Program-made: the position numbers and the translations under genes
Shown: positions 51,853 to 62,775 of the stretch, in pieces
How the letters are laid out: each line of letters starts with the position of its first letter
Position numbering within the stretch: position 1 is the stretch's first letter
Source of the DNA: an uncultured Alphaproteobacteria bacterium
GTDB taxonomy: Bacteria; Pseudomonadota; Alphaproteobacteria; Methylaequorales; Methylaequoraceae
DNA length: 64,000 bases
Assembly (NCBI GenBank): GCA_902563305.1
Contig: CACEWP010000004.1
Span: forward strand, 43,150-107,149
Reading direction: 5' to 3'
The notes under the pieces: model-generated
What the model was told of the DNA's origin: nothing
The model's database searches: none
Seen by the model: the letters and a program-made list of their open reading frames with translations, nothing else

Positions 51853-53976
51853 TTATATTTTAGTGACTTCTACAAGATTATCTGAAAAAGTTGGAGCGTT
51901 TCCCATGTCTGCTAAGTTAGCTGAACTTATACTATTAACTGTTCCTTTGTTCAGTTGTCTCCAATATCCCAATGACGAAACAACTATTCCTTCTGAAACA
52001 TCATCAGAAACATCAGCAACTCCTTCATAAGATCCTCTGTCATTGTGAACTTTAACTTTGTCCCCAGTTGATATTCCTCTTTTATCAGAATCAATTTTAT
52101 TAATCAAAACAAATTGTTCTCCTTGAACTCTTTGTTTATCTTCCATATTTGCATAACAACTATTAAGAAAGGCATGACTTTTTGGCGAAATTATATTTAA
52201 TGGATATTTTTTAGCCAGATCTGGGTTAGTATCTTTATTTTCGAACTGAGGAACATAATCAGGTAGTGCAGGGAGATCTTGTCCAGGTTGGTACCCTTCG
52301 TACATTTGTCTAAACGGTCCTGCAACAAAGTTTTTGACACCTTTTATACTAAATTCACATTTGCCTGATTCAGTGGGAAAGTTTCCATTTTTATGTGGTA
52401 CTCTAGTATCTTTGCAACCTACATTTAGTCTTGCATATCCTTTTTGTTTAAGTAATTCTAAGGTAATACCTTCACAGGCTGGAGCATCCCAATCAACATA
52501 GTTTTCTAGACATTTCTCGTCACTCCATTCAAACTGTTCTTCTTTAAGATCCATTTTCTTTGCTAACCTTCTAAATATTTCATAATTAGGAAGTGCCTCT
52601 CCAGGAGCATCGATACATTTTTCATTATAAGTAAGATATAAATGCCCCCAAGATAATATCATATCTTGGTGTTCAGCCCCCATTGTTGCTGGTAAAATTA
52701 TATCAGCATAAGAAGCTGTGTCAGAGATAAAATGTTCTGCTGAAACAAGAAACAAGTCTTCTCTTTCAAGACCTCTTACTATTTTATCAGTTTCTGTTGC
52801 TTGTGTCACAGGGTTTGCATTCCAACACATCATCGACATTATTGGATTTTCTTTATCAATGTTTTCTCCAAGAAGTGCTCTTCCGATTTGCAATGCATTA
52901 ACTACCCTTGTTCCTTCAGGTATAAGGTCAGGTCTACAAATTACATCAAACTTGTATGGATGTTCCCAAACAGGAAATTGAGTGATTCCTCCACCAACAT
53001 GTTTCCATGCTCCTGTTAGCGCGGGTATGCAAGTAACAGCTCTGATTGTCTGACCACCACCGTGGTGTCTTTCTAGAGCTACTCCAATTCTAATGCCAAC
53101 TGGTTGATTTGTAGCAATTTGGTGTGCAAGTTTTTTGATTTCTTCTTCAGGTATTCCGGTAATTTTTGAAGCCCATTTTGGTGTTTTGTCCTTAACATGA
53201 ACTTTTAAATCATCAAACCCATTAGTATAATTTTTTATATAATCTTCATCAGTTAGATTATTATAAATAATATAATTAATTAGTGAAACAGCCAAGGCAC
53301 CATCTGAACCTGGTTTTGGCTCGATATGCCAATCTGCTTGCTTTGCAGTCCTTGATTTATATGAATCAATAACAACAACTTTTGCTCCCTTTTTTTTTGC
53401 CTCTTGAACAATAGTCCAGTGATGAAGATTAGTGCTCACGCTGTTACATGCCCAAATAACAATATACTTGCTGTGAATATAACTTTCTGGATCTAGTCCA
53501 GCAGTTGGACCTATGGTAGTTAACCATGCTGTACAAGAACCCTCACCACAAAAAGTTCTCTCACAAACCGTTGCTCCCAAAGCATTAAAGAAAGAATCTC
53601 CCCCATTTAAACCATGAACAAGTCCTTGGTTACCAAGATAACTGTATGGTATTATAGATTCGGGTCCATATTCTTTAATTAGAGCTTTCCATTTGTTTGC
53701 TATTGTGTCTAACGCTTCATCCCAAGAGATTCTTTGGAATTTTTTTTCGCCCTTTTTTCCCACTCTTTTTTGCGGATATAAAACTCTGTCTGGATGATAG
53801 TGTCTATTTTCGTAATCTTTTAATTTAACACATAAAACACCACCCGTCATAGGGTGTTCATTGTTACCTTTAACACTTACTAGTTTTTTGTCTGATACTT
53901 CATAAATCATCGCACAAGTATCAGGACAGTCGTGGGGACAGCCACCGAAATATTTTTTTATGGAATAATCATCCAT
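51853..53976 (-). CDS. Molybdopterin-dependent oxidoreductase (DMSO reductase superfamily)
   Basis: GCPHDCPDTCAM...GGVLCVK Fe-S motif, QRISWDEALDTIA, C-terminal molydopterin dinucleotide-binding domain. Confidence 0.92.
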   Translation of the reverse strand: MDDYSIKKYFGGCPHDCPDTCAMIYEVSDKKLVSVKGNNEHPMTGGVLCVKLKDYENRHYHPDRVLYPQKRVGKKGEKKFQRISWDEALDTIANKWKALIKEYGPESIIPYSYLGNQGLVHGLNGGDSFFNALGATVCERTFCGEGSCTAWLTTIGPTAGLDPESYIHSKYIVIWACNSVSTNLHHWTIVQEAKKKGAKVVVIDSYKSRTAKQADWHIEPKPGSDGALAVSLINYIIYNNLTDEDYIKNYTNGFDDLKVHVKDKTPKWASKITGIPEEEIKKLAHQIATNQPVGIRIGVALERHHGGGQTIRAVTCIPALTGAWKHVGGGITQFPVWEHPYKFDVICRPDLIPEGTRVVNALQIGRALLGENIDKENPIMSMMCWNANPVTQATETDKIVRGLEREDLFLVSAEHFISDTASYADIILPATMGAEHQDMILSWGHLYLTYNEKCIDAPGEALPNYEIFRRLAKKMDLKEEQFEWSDEKCLENYVDWDAPACEGITLELLKQKGYARLNVGCKDTRVPHKNGNFPTESGKCEFSIKGVKNFVAGPFRQMYEGYQPGQDLPALPDYVPQFENKDTNPDLAKKYPLNIISPKSHAFLNSCYANMEDKQRVQGEQFVLINKIDSDKRGISTGDKVKVHNDRGSYEGVADVSDDVSEGIVVSSLGYWRQLNKGTVNSISSANLADMGNAPTFSDNLVEVTKI

Positions 53977-54061
53977 CTAATTCTCCACATATTTTAACTC
54001 TACACTAAATTTTAAAAAAAAAAATAACTTTTAAATATTTTTGAGTTTAACTAATATGTAA

Positions 54062-55549
54062 TTATCTAATTTCTTTTAAATATCTATCGACTATATGATT
54101 TTCGTAATACTTTAAATTAAGTTTTTCACCAGTTATATTTTTCATGAGATCATCAATTTTAAATAAACTTCCATGAGTGTGTATATTTTTTCTTAACCAA
54201 CTAATGATCGGCTTAAAGTTTCCATCTTTTAACATATTATTGATTTTTGGAATTTTTTTACTGATTTGATTATTAATCTGCGAAGCTATAAATGCACCTA
54301 TGCTATAAGTTGGAAAATAACCAAAATCACCTCCAAACCAGTGAATATCTTGAAGACAACCTTCATTATCATTTTTAACTGTTCTATTAAAATATTTAAA
54401 GAACTCCTCATTCCATAGATCTGGTAAATTCTCCACATTAAAATCTTCTTCAATTAATTTTTTTTCTATATTAAACCTATGAATAATGTGAAGCGGGTAA
54501 TGTACTTCATCAGCATCAACTCTAATATTATTTTCAGTAACTTTTTTTCTAATATTATAGATATTTTGATAATTCCAAATTGAATTCTTTTTTCCTAAAT
54601 TTGTTTTAATAGTTTTTTCAATAAATTGGCTTACAGGTAGGGATTTTATAATTTGCATTTCAATGAAAAGTGATTGGCTTTCATGAAGAGACATTCCACC
54701 AGCGTTTCCTATAGGTTGATGCAACCATTTTTTTGGTAACCCTTGCTCATATAATGCATGTCCAGTTTCGTGCATTAAGGCATCAAAACAGGAAAATGAA
54801 CTATTTTTATCAAATCTTGTTGTAATCCTAATATCTTGTGGATTTCCCCCACAAAATGGATGCAAACTTTTGTCTATCCTTCCTCTTGAAAAATCAAACC
54901 CGAGTTTTTTCATAAAGATCTTTGATAATTTAAATTGTTCGTTTTCCGATAAGTTTTCGTCAAAGGTATCGAAATTCAAAGTTTTTTGTTTTTTAAGAAT
55001 AAATGGAAGTTTTTTTTTGATAAATTTTTCCACTCTTTGAAAGATTTTAGTTATATATCTAGAGTTTAATGATCTGTCATAATTTAATAGTAAACAATCG
55101 TACTTAGATTTGTTTTTTTTCTGTGATAATATTTCTGATTCTTCTCTAATAATGTTAATTAGTTTTTTAAATGATTTTTTAACTATATTAAAATTTGATT
55201 TGACTTTAGCTTCTCTCCAAAGTCCTTCACATTCGATCGATAGAGTTGCTTTTTGTTTAATTTTCTCATACGGAATTGTATCAAAGTATTCAAATCTTTC
55301 TTTCATCAAATCTAAATTTGATTTATTTACTGAGTCTAACTTTATTTGATCTATTTGTTTAAATAATTCATTTTTTTTAATTTCATCAAAGATTTTTTTT
55401 CTATAATCATGAATTTTTTTTATTTGCTCTACTCTTGTAGCTCTAGATTTTTTAGGCATATATGTTGCCATGTCCCAGCTTAAAATTCCATTAATGTCGT
55501 TTAGGAGACTTTGTTCTTCAAAAAGTTGTTTTAATCTTAAATAACTCAT
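54062..55549 (-). CDS. Carboxypeptidase M32 (Taq carboxypeptidase family)
   Basis: HETGHALYEQG HExxH motif, GMSLHESQSLFIEM, WFGGDFGYFPTYSIGAF. Confidence 0.95.
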   Translation of the reverse strand: MSYLRLKQLFEEQSLLNDINGILSWDMATYMPKKSRATRVEQIKKIHDYRKKIFDEIKKNELFKQIDQIKLDSVNKSNLDLMKERFEYFDTIPYEKIKQKATLSIECEGLWREAKVKSNFNIVKKSFKKLINIIREESEILSQKKNKSKYDCLLLNYDRSLNSRYITKIFQRVEKFIKKKLPFILKKQKTLNFDTFDENLSENEQFKLSKIFMKKLGFDFSRGRIDKSLHPFCGGNPQDIRITTRFDKNSSFSCFDALMHETGHALYEQGLPKKWLHQPIGNAGGMSLHESQSLFIEMQIIKSLPVSQFIEKTIKTNLGKKNSIWNYQNIYNIRKKVTENNIRVDADEVHYPLHIIHRFNIEKKLIEEDFNVENLPDLWNEEFFKYFNRTVKNDNEGCLQDIHWFGGDFGYFPTYSIGAFIASQINNQISKKIPKINNMLKDGNFKPIISWLRKNIHTHGSLFKIDDLMKNITGEKLNLKYYENHIVDRYLKEIR

Positions 55550-55666
55550 TGTATTTTTAAGGATTGTATTAAAAATTAATTGTTGTTTAAATTATAATCT
55601 AATTATTAATTTTAAAAAAATAAGTATTACTATCAATATTTATACAAAAATTAAAAAATAATTCTC

Positions 55667-57532
55667 ATGGATACAATTTACTTGCCCATTTTAGCCTTTT
55701 CTCCGATCCTTTTAGCTGGAATACTTTTAATTGGTTTTCGAATTGCAGCTAAAATAGCTATGCCAATTGTATTTTTGTATACTGCTTTGATTGCATATTT
55801 TTTTTGGGGAATGAGTGAGAATAGAATTCTAGCGTCGACTATTCAAGGACTAATTATAAGTGCTGGCATTTTATGGATAATCTTTGGTGCTTTAATGTTA
55901 TTAAATACTCTTCGGTTTTCAGGGGCAATAAGTACAATTAGAAGTGGTTTTTCTAATATTAGTCCAGATAGACGGGTACAGGTAATATTAATAGCTTGGT
56001 TATTTGGATGTTTTATTGAAGGTGTATCTGGGTTTGGTACCCCCGCAGCGGTCGCGGCACCTTTAATGGTTGCAGTTGGTTTTCCTGCATTAGCATCGAT
56101 TGTTTTTGGAATGATGATACAATCTACTCCTGTTTCATTTGGAGCAGTAGGTACTCCATTGATAGTTGGTGTTCAAGGTGGCCTAGATAAAACTAATTTA
56201 ACAGAAAAATTGATGGAGAATGGAGTTGAATGGGATTTGTTTTTTAGAACAATTGTATCTGAAGTTGCAATTATTCATGCAATTTGTGGAACATTTATGC
56301 CACTTTTATTAGTGATGATAATGACAAGATTTTTTGGTAGAAAAAAATCTTGGACGGAGGGATTATCCATATTACCTTTTGCAATTTTTGCAGCTTTTAG
56401 CTTTACTATACCGTATGCATTTGCTGGGATAATCCTAGGGCCAGAGTTTCCTTCTATTATAGGAGGACTGTTGGGTTTGTTTATAGTAACTTTTTCAATA
56501 AAGAAAAAGTTTCTTATACCTAAAGATAAATGGGATTTTGATTCTCCAAAAAATTGGCCCGCTCATTGGATGGGAATAATTAAGAGTAATTTAGAAATAA
56601 AAAGTAAAAAAAAAATATCAAATTTCATGGCTTGGTTTCCATATTTGTTGCTCGCAATATTATTGATTTTGTCAAGAACTTATCAACCTTTAATGACCTT
56701 TTTAAAGTCAATTAATTTTAATTTCTTAGATATACTAGATGAAGAGAAAATAAATGCTAGTTTTCAAATTTTATATTTACCAGGTGGAATTTTGTTTTTT
56801 GTGTGTGTAGTAACTTTTTTTCTGCATAGAATGTCATTTGGTGAAATAAATAAAACTATTACTCATTCCATAAAAACTATTTTTAGTGCTGGTTTTGTTT
56901 TAGTTTTTACAGTTCCACTTGTTAGAATAATGATTAATTCTGGAGTTAATTTTAATGAGCTGGTTAGCATGCCAATCGCCATGGCTGAAGGAGTTTCTAA
57001 CTTAATGGGACAAGTTTATCCTCTTTTCGCACCTTCAGTTGGTGCAATTGGGGCATTTTTGGCAGGTTCAAACACAGTTAGTAATTTAATGTTAAGTCAA
57101 TTTCAATACGAAACAGCTAGTTTGCTTAACCTATCAGGGACTTTAATGGTTGCTGCCCAAAGTGTAGGAGCTGCTGCTGGAAATATGGTTGCTATTCATA
57201 ATGTTGTAGCTGCTTCGGCTACTGTGGGTTTGTTGGGAAAAGAAGGTTATGTTTTGAGAATAACAATCATTCCAACTCTTTACTACATAATATTTGCAGG
57301 AATAATTACTTTTATTTTTTTTAGCACAATTAAATTTAATAATACTTTTAAAGATTCCAATATTTATAATGAAAAAACTTTTTCAGGACCAATGGGTATG
57401 GGTTTAGCTAAATCCTATGAATTGGAAGGCAACACAATTTGTATTTACAATACGATTAACGGGCAGGAGAAAATTACGTTTAATAGAATTTCTGAGTGCC
57501 CAATCAAAATCAAAAAAACTAAAAATGAATAA
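55667..57532 (+). CDS. L-lactate permease (LctP family)
   Basis: [72 protein letters not shown]. Confidence 0.94.
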   Translation: MDTIYLPILAFSPILLAGILLIGFRIAAKIAMPIVFLYTALIAYFFWGMSENRILASTIQGLIISAGILWIIFGALMLLNTLRFSGAISTIRSGFSNISPDRRVQVILIAWLFGCFIEGVSGFGTPAAVAAPLMVAVGFPALASIVFGMMIQSTPVSFGAVGTPLIVGVQGGLDKTNLTEKLMENGVEWDLFFRTIVSEVAIIHAICGTFMPLLLVMIMTRFFGRKKSWTEGLSILPFAIFAAFSFTIPYAFAGIILGPEFPSIIGGLLGLFIVTFSIKKKFLIPKDKWDFDSPKNWPAHWMGIIKSNLEIKSKKKISNFMAWFPYLLLAILLILSRTYQPLMTFLKSINFNFLDILDEEKINASFQILYLPGGILFFVCVVTFFLHRMSFGEINKTITHSIKTIFSAGFVLVFTVPLVRIMINSGVNFNELVSMPIAMAEGVSNLMGQVYPLFAPSVGAIGAFLAGSNTVSNLMLSQFQYETASLLNLSGTLMVAAQSVGAAAGNMVAIHNVVAASATVGLLGKEGYVLRITIIPTLYYIIFAGIITFIFFSTIKFNNTFKDSNIYNEKTFSGPMGMGLAKSYELEGNTICIYNTINGQEKITFNRISECPIKIKKTKNE

Positions 57533-57567
57533 GTTGAAAAATATATTATAGAATTTATAAATATTTA

Positions 57568-58584
57568 ATGGATCCATTCACCCAGAGTTTAATTGGAGCA
57601 ACAGCAGCTTCAGCCTTTTCTAGAGAAGAAGAATTAAAAAAAAACTCTCTATTCGGTGCCTTAGGTGGAATATTTCCAGATATAGATGTTTTTATAAAAT
57701 CATCAAATGATCAATTGTTATTTGTTGAATATCATAGGCATTTTACACACTCAATTTTTTTTATTCCTTTTGGGGGATTTATATTATCTATAGTTCTTTT
57801 TTTAATCTTTAAATCAAAAACCTCATTTAAAAGATTATATATATACACTACAATTGGTATTGCTACTCATGGGTTATTAGATGCTTTCACAACTTATGGA
57901 ACCTCACTTTTTTGGCCTTTGTTCGATATAAGAGTTGCTTGGAATGTAATATCAATAGTAGATCCAATTTTTACCCTAATCTTATTATCATTTTTAGTAT
58001 ATTGCCTTACCAAAAGTTCAGTTATTTTTTGTAGGTTAGGATTGCTTTTGTCTGTTATATATTTATCTTTTGGTTTTCAACAAAATCAGCAAGTTAAATC
58101 CTTTATAAATGAAATTGCAGATAAGAGAGGTCATAAAGTTGAAAGATTAATTGTTAACCCTACTATTGGAAATTTAATATTGTGGAGAAGTGTATATCAA
58201 AACGAAGGTAAATATTATGTTGATGCAGTCTATTTCCCTTTAATTTCAAAGCCAAAACTTAAACAGGGAGTAGTATTGGATGTAATAAATAAAGAGACTA
58301 TATTTCCTGAATTAGGACCAAACTCAGTGCAGAGAAACGATATAAGACGTTTTTCATATTTTACAAATGATTATATTTATTTACATCCTAATTATGAATT
58401 TATAATTTCTGATTTAAGATATGGTAGTCTTCCAAATGACCACCTATCATTGTGGGGAATAGAAATTAATATAGAAAAGCCTGAAAATCACGTTATATTT
58501 AAAAATTTACGAAATTTTGACGAGAAAATATATTCAGACTTTTGGAAAATGATTAAAGGAGACTTTACTGAAACTATAAAATAA
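57568..58584 (+). CDS. Membrane-bound metal-dependent hydrolase (YdjM/YbcI, DUF457-like)
   Basis: MDPFTQSLIGATAASAFSR, GALGGIFPDIDVF, HRHFTHSIFF, ATHGLLDAFTTYGT. Confidence 0.9.
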   Translation: MDPFTQSLIGATAASAFSREEELKKNSLFGALGGIFPDIDVFIKSSNDQLLFVEYHRHFTHSIFFIPFGGFILSIVLFLIFKSKTSFKRLYIYTTIGIATHGLLDAFTTYGTSLFWPLFDIRVAWNVISIVDPIFTLILLSFLVYCLTKSSVIFCRLGLLLSVIYLSFGFQQNQQVKSFINEIADKRGHKVERLIVNPTIGNLILWRSVYQNEGKYYVDAVYFPLISKPKLKQGVVLDVINKETIFPELGPNSVQRNDIRRFSYFTNDYIYLHPNYEFIISDLRYGSLPNDHLSLWGIEINIEKPENHVIFKNLRNFDEKIYSDFWKMIKGDFTETIK

Positions 58585-58641
58585 AACTCTTAAAAATATT
58601 TATTATTAAGATGTTTTGTTTATAAATTATTTAATTAAATT

Positions 58642-60465
58642 ATGTCTCATAATATAAGAAATATAGCTATCATTGCACATGTTGATCATGGTAAAACCAC
58701 ACTTATTGACGCAATATTAAAACAAAGTGGTATGTTTCGTTCTAATGAAAAAGTAGAAGAAAGATTATTAGATAGTGGTGATTTAGAAAAAGAAAGAGGA
58801 ATAACAATTTTAGCAAAGCCAACCTCAATACAATGGAAAAATATAAAAATAAATATTATTGATACACCTGGTCATGCTGATTTTGGTGGAGAGGTAGAGA
58901 GAGTATTGTGTATGGCTGATGGTGTGATTTTATTAACGGACGCCTCAGAAGGTCCTATGCCACAGACAAAGTTTGTACTTGGAAAAGCATTGTCTCAAGG
59001 TCTTAAACCCATTGTAATAATTAATAAAATAGATAAAAAAGATAGTAGACCAAATGAGGTTTTAAATGAAGTATTTGATCTTTTTGTGGCATTAAATGCA
59101 AATGATGATCAACTTGATTTTCCAATTTTGTTTGCATCAGGAAAAAACGGTTGGTGCGTGCAAGATTTAAAGGAACAAAAAAACAATTTATACCCACTTT
59201 TGGATATGATTTTAGAAAAAGTACCATCACCTAAAGTTAATGATCAAAAAGATTTTTCTCTTTTAGCAACCCTTTTAGATTCAGATCCATTTTTGGGCAG
59301 ATGTCTGACTGGGAAAGTTGTAAGTGGATTTGCTAAAGTGAATGATGTTGTTAAAGCTATTGATTTAAATGGAAACCTTGTAGAAACTGGTAGATTAACA
59401 AAATTATTATCTTTTGAGGGTAATAAAAGAGTGGCGGTAAAAGAAGCAAATGCAGGCGATATAGTTTGTATAGCTGGATTAACCAAATCATCAGTATCTG
59501 ATACTATATGTAATCCATCTATTTCTAATCCGGTAAAATCATCACCTATAGACCCTCCTACAATGGCAGTAACCATCACTGTTAACAGTTCACCTTTAGC
59601 AGGACATGAAGGTAAAAAAGTTACTTCAAATATTATTAGAGAAAGACTTTTATCTGAGGCTGAGTCAAATGTTGCTATAACCTTTAAAGAAAATGATAAA
59701 AAGGATTCTTTTGAAATAGGAGGAAGAGGAGAATTACAGTTAGGAATTTTAATAGAAACTATGCGAAGAGAGGGTTTTGAGTTATCTGTTTCACGGCCTA
59801 AAGTTCTATATAAAACCCAAGATTCTAAAAAACACGAACCAATTGAAGAAATAATAATTGATGTTGATGAGCATTATACTAGTACAGTTATAAGTTCAAT
59901 GAATAAGAGGAAGGCTGAAATGATTGATATGAAAACTACTGCATCTTCATCAAAAAGTAGAATTATATTTCTTGCACCATCTAGAGGTTTAATTGGTTAT
60001 CAAAATCAATTTCTCACAGAAACAAAAGGAAGTGGAGTTATTAATAGAATTTTTCACTCATATCAACCCTTTAAGGGAGAAATAGCTCGTAGAAGAAATG
60101 GTGTATTAATATCAACAGACACTGGAACGGCTGTGGCTTATGCACTTTTTAACCTTCAGGAAAGAGGGAATATGTATATTGAACCTCAAACCAAAGTTTA
60201 CAAAGGAATGATAGTAGGTGAGCATAATAAAGATAATGATTTAGAAATTAATGTATTAAAAGGAAAACAATTAACTAACATAAGAGCATCTGGATCTGAT
60301 AAAGCAATAACTTTAGTTCCTCCAAGGAAAATGACATTAGAACAGATGATCTCTTACATCAAAGACGATGAATTATTAGAGGTAACACCTAAGAGTTTAA
60401 GGTTAAGAAAAATGTATCTTGATCCAAACGATAGAAAACGTATGTCAAAAAACAAATCAAACTGA
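58642..60465 (+). CDS. typA: Translational GTPase TypA/BipA
   Basis: IIAHVDHGKTTL, DTPGHADFGGEVERVL, NKIDKKDSRP; TypA-specific C-terminus. Confidence 0.97.
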   Translation: MSHNIRNIAIIAHVDHGKTTLIDAILKQSGMFRSNEKVEERLLDSGDLEKERGITILAKPTSIQWKNIKINIIDTPGHADFGGEVERVLCMADGVILLTDASEGPMPQTKFVLGKALSQGLKPIVIINKIDKKDSRPNEVLNEVFDLFVALNANDDQLDFPILFASGKNGWCVQDLKEQKNNLYPLLDMILEKVPSPKVNDQKDFSLLATLLDSDPFLGRCLTGKVVSGFAKVNDVVKAIDLNGNLVETGRLTKLLSFEGNKRVAVKEANAGDIVCIAGLTKSSVSDTICNPSISNPVKSSPIDPPTMAVTITVNSSPLAGHEGKKVTSNIIRERLLSEAESNVAITFKENDKKDSFEIGGRGELQLGILIETMRREGFELSVSRPKVLYKTQDSKKHEPIEEIIIDVDEHYTSTVISSMNKRKAEMIDMKTTASSSKSRIIFLAPSRGLIGYQNQFLTETKGSGVINRIFHSYQPFKGEIARRRNGVLISTDTGTAVAYALFNLQERGNMYIEPQTKVYKGMIVGEHNKDNDLEINVLKGKQLTNIRASGSDKAITLVPPRKMTLEQMISYIKDDELLEVTPKSLRLRKMYLDPNDRKRMSKNKSN

Positions 60466-60542
60466 TTCATAAAATTGAATATTAGAGGTTTTTTTAGTTA
60501 TTTAAATGTAGACAAAATTTAATTAATCCTTATTTCAATATA

Positions 60543-61145
60543 GTGTTTATAATAAAATTTAGTGTCTACTTCATATTATCTGTTCTATTCTTTTCTAGTG
60601 ACATCCTAGCACTACCTGCTTGCAACGGAAAATATATAGATCCATGTTATGGAACAATCTTTCATCAAAATGGTGAAAAGTACGTTGGAGAAATAAAAAA
60701 TAATAAATATAACGGTAAAGGGTCATACCTATATATAAATGGAAATGTTTATATTGGTGATTTTAAAGATGGCATCCAGCATGGAGAAGGTGTGTTTACA
60801 TATGTGAATGGAGATAAATATGAAGGTGGTTTTAGAGATGGTTACTATAGTGGCAATGGCACATCGACTTTTTCTGATGGAGAAATATATGTAGGTGAAT
60901 TTAAAAATGATTTACCTAACGGGCAAGGTACTTTTACATATTTAAACGGTGATAAATATGTTGGAGAATTTGTCAATGGCATAAGGTCAGGCAAAGGAAC
61001 ACTAACTTTCGTTAACGGAGATGAATACATAGGTGAATTTAGTAATAATATGTTCAATGGTTTTGGTATTTTAACTCTAAAAAATGGAATAAAAAAAGAG
61101 GGGCTCTTCGAAAATCACAAATTTTCTGGTATTGAAAAGGATTAA
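60543..61145 (+). CDS. Exported MORN-repeat protein
   Basis: Signal-like N-terminus followed by about 7 tandem ~23-aa MORN repeats (GEKYVGEIKNNKYNGKGSYLYINGNVYIGDFKDG...). Confidence 0.9.
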   Translation: MFIIKFSVYFILSVLFFSSDILALPACNGKYIDPCYGTIFHQNGEKYVGEIKNNKYNGKGSYLYINGNVYIGDFKDGIQHGEGVFTYVNGDKYEGGFRDGYYSGNGTSTFSDGEIYVGEFKNDLPNGQGTFTYLNGDKYVGEFVNGIRSGKGTLTFVNGDEYIGEFSNNMFNGFGILTLKNGIKKEGLFENHKFSGIEKD

Positions 61146-61300
61146 TAATATGACAGAAAAATATTTTTTTGTTTTTTAAATCTTCAGTTATTTTGGTTTT
61201 GATTTGTATTTTAGTAAACTCGTAATCTAAAATTACCTTAAAAGTTATCGGTTATAAAGTATCAAGTGAATTTCACTGTTGTTAATTGCTTTATTCATCT

Positions 61301-61519
61301 ATGAAAGAGAACAAATATTTAGGAACTCCTAAAAAATTTAAAAAAACTTAAAGATGAATTTGAGTTTAAGAAAATGGGTATAAAAGCAATTTTTATTAAA
61401 CAATCATAAAGAAGATATTAACGAATCAGGTGAATGCTATCTAGCTGAGAAGGTTAGTAGATGTAGTGAGTTAATGATAAGGAAATTAAAAAAAAGAGAG
61501 CTTTACGCTCTCTTTTTAT
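61301..61519 (+). pseudogene. Putative decayed small ORF (two apparent 1-nt insertions)
   Basis: MKENKYLGTPKKFKK | LKDEFEFKKMGIKAI | LLNNHKEDINESGECYLAEKVSRCSELMIRKLKKRELYALFL* becomes continuous if one A is removed from 61340-61346 and one T from 61390-61394. Confidence 0.45.
61491..61517 (-). terminator. Intrinsic terminator (possibly bidirectional) for the 84-aa gene
   Basis: Perfect 11-bp stem AAAAAGAGAGC-TTTAC-GCTCTCTTTTT with a T-tract in both orientations. Confidence 0.82.
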
Positions 61520-61525
61520 AGATAG

Positions 61526-61780
61526 TTAGTTGGTAAATAGGGCTAATGCTCTATCGAAAATCTCTTCAGCATTATCAAGTTCACCAATTTTTAATTTTTT
61601 TTCGCCTTGCATTCTTAAATTTGAAATTTTAGCGAAAGTTTCAGTATTTATTTTGCTCTGATCAGAAAAAAGTTTAGAGTCAACTTCAGCCATCTTTTGA
61701 TATGGACAAGCGTCTAGATTAAGAGCAAAGGCAAAAACAATACAGAAAGTTAGAAAAGTTTTTTTCATGATTAACTCCAT
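61526..61780 (-). CDS. Small exported protein (84 aa; likely start MKKTF at 61768)
   Basis: MKKTFLTFCIVFAFALNLDA signal peptide; terminator immediately downstream. Confidence 0.7.
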   Translation of the reverse strand: MELIMKKTFLTFCIVFAFALNLDACPYQKMAEVDSKLFSDQSKINTETFAKISNLRMQGEKKLKIGELDNAEEIFDRALALFTN

Positions 61781-61933
61781 TCTAATAAATATATAGTGTT
61801 AAATATAATTATTTCTATTAATTTTGGAACAAATTAACATATTTATATTAATTTATTAATTTTTTATTTCATTTAAAATAATTTTATTAAAATATTCTAA
61901 GTAAACTATTAAAAAAATTTAAGGAAAAAAATT

Positions 61934-62767
61934 ATGGAATTTTCTGGTACTAAAGATTACGTATCAACAGATGACTTAACTGTCGCCGTAAATGCTGCAA
62001 TTTCTCTTGAAAAACCATTGTTAGTTAAAGGAGAGCCTGGGACAGGAAAAACTGAATTAGCCAGGCAGATTGCTAAAAGCTTAAATCTTGAAATCATCGA
62101 GTGGAATATTAAGTCTACAACTAAAGCTCTTCAAGGATTGTACGAATACGATGCTGTAAGTAGGTTAAGAGACAGTCAATTGGGAGGTAAAGTTCAGGAT
62201 ATATCAAAATATATTAAAAAAGGAAAAATATGGGAATCATTTGAAACCAATAAAAAATCAGTTCTTCTTATTGATGAAATTGACAAAGCGGATATAGAGT
62301 TCCCTAACGATCTTTTACAAGAACTTGATAGGATGGAGTTTTATATTTATGAAACTGGTAAACTAGTAAAAGCTAAGAAAAGACCGATAGTAATTATCAC
62401 TTCAAATAATGAAAAAGAGCTTCCAGAAGCCTTTCTAAGAAGGTGTTTTTTTCATTATATTAGATTTCCAGATATAGAAATATTAAAAAAAATTGTTAAA
62501 GTTCATTTTCCTGAAATAAAGAAAAATCTTTTAGATTCAGCTCTTAAGACTTTTTTTAAGATAAGGGATATACCTGGTTTAAAAAAAAAACCTTCAACCT
62601 CGGAAGCACTTGATTGGTTGAAACTTCTTTTAGTTGAAGATTTAGATTCAAAAGATTTAAAAACTGATGGCAAGAATATTTTACCTAAACTCCATGGAGC
62701 TTTGATAAAGAATGAACAGGATATTCAGCTTTTCGAGCAATTAGCATTTATATCTAGAAATGAATAA
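61934..62767 (+). CDS. MoxR-family AAA+ ATPase
   Basis: GEPGTGKTELARQIA, LLIDEIDKADIEFPNDLLQELDRMEF, TSNNEKELPEAFLRRC. Confidence 0.95.
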   Translation: MEFSGTKDYVSTDDLTVAVNAAISLEKPLLVKGEPGTGKTELARQIAKSLNLEIIEWNIKSTTKALQGLYEYDAVSRLRDSQLGGKVQDISKYIKKGKIWESFETNKKSVLLIDEIDKADIEFPNDLLQELDRMEFYIYETGKLVKAKKRPIVIITSNNEKELPEAFLRRCFFHYIRFPDIEILKKIVKVHFPEIKKNLLDSALKTFFKIRDIPGLKKKPSTSEALDWLKLLLVEDLDSKDLKTDGKNILPKLHGALIKNEQDIQLFEQLAFISRNE

Positions 62768-62775
62768 AAAAATAA

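Noticed and set aside
60660-61120. Periodic ~69-nt pattern that could be mistaken for a CRISPR-like or satellite repeat
   Set aside because: The period corresponds to 23-aa MORN repeats within one open frame. The DNA copies are diverged and there are no unique spacers between identical repeats.
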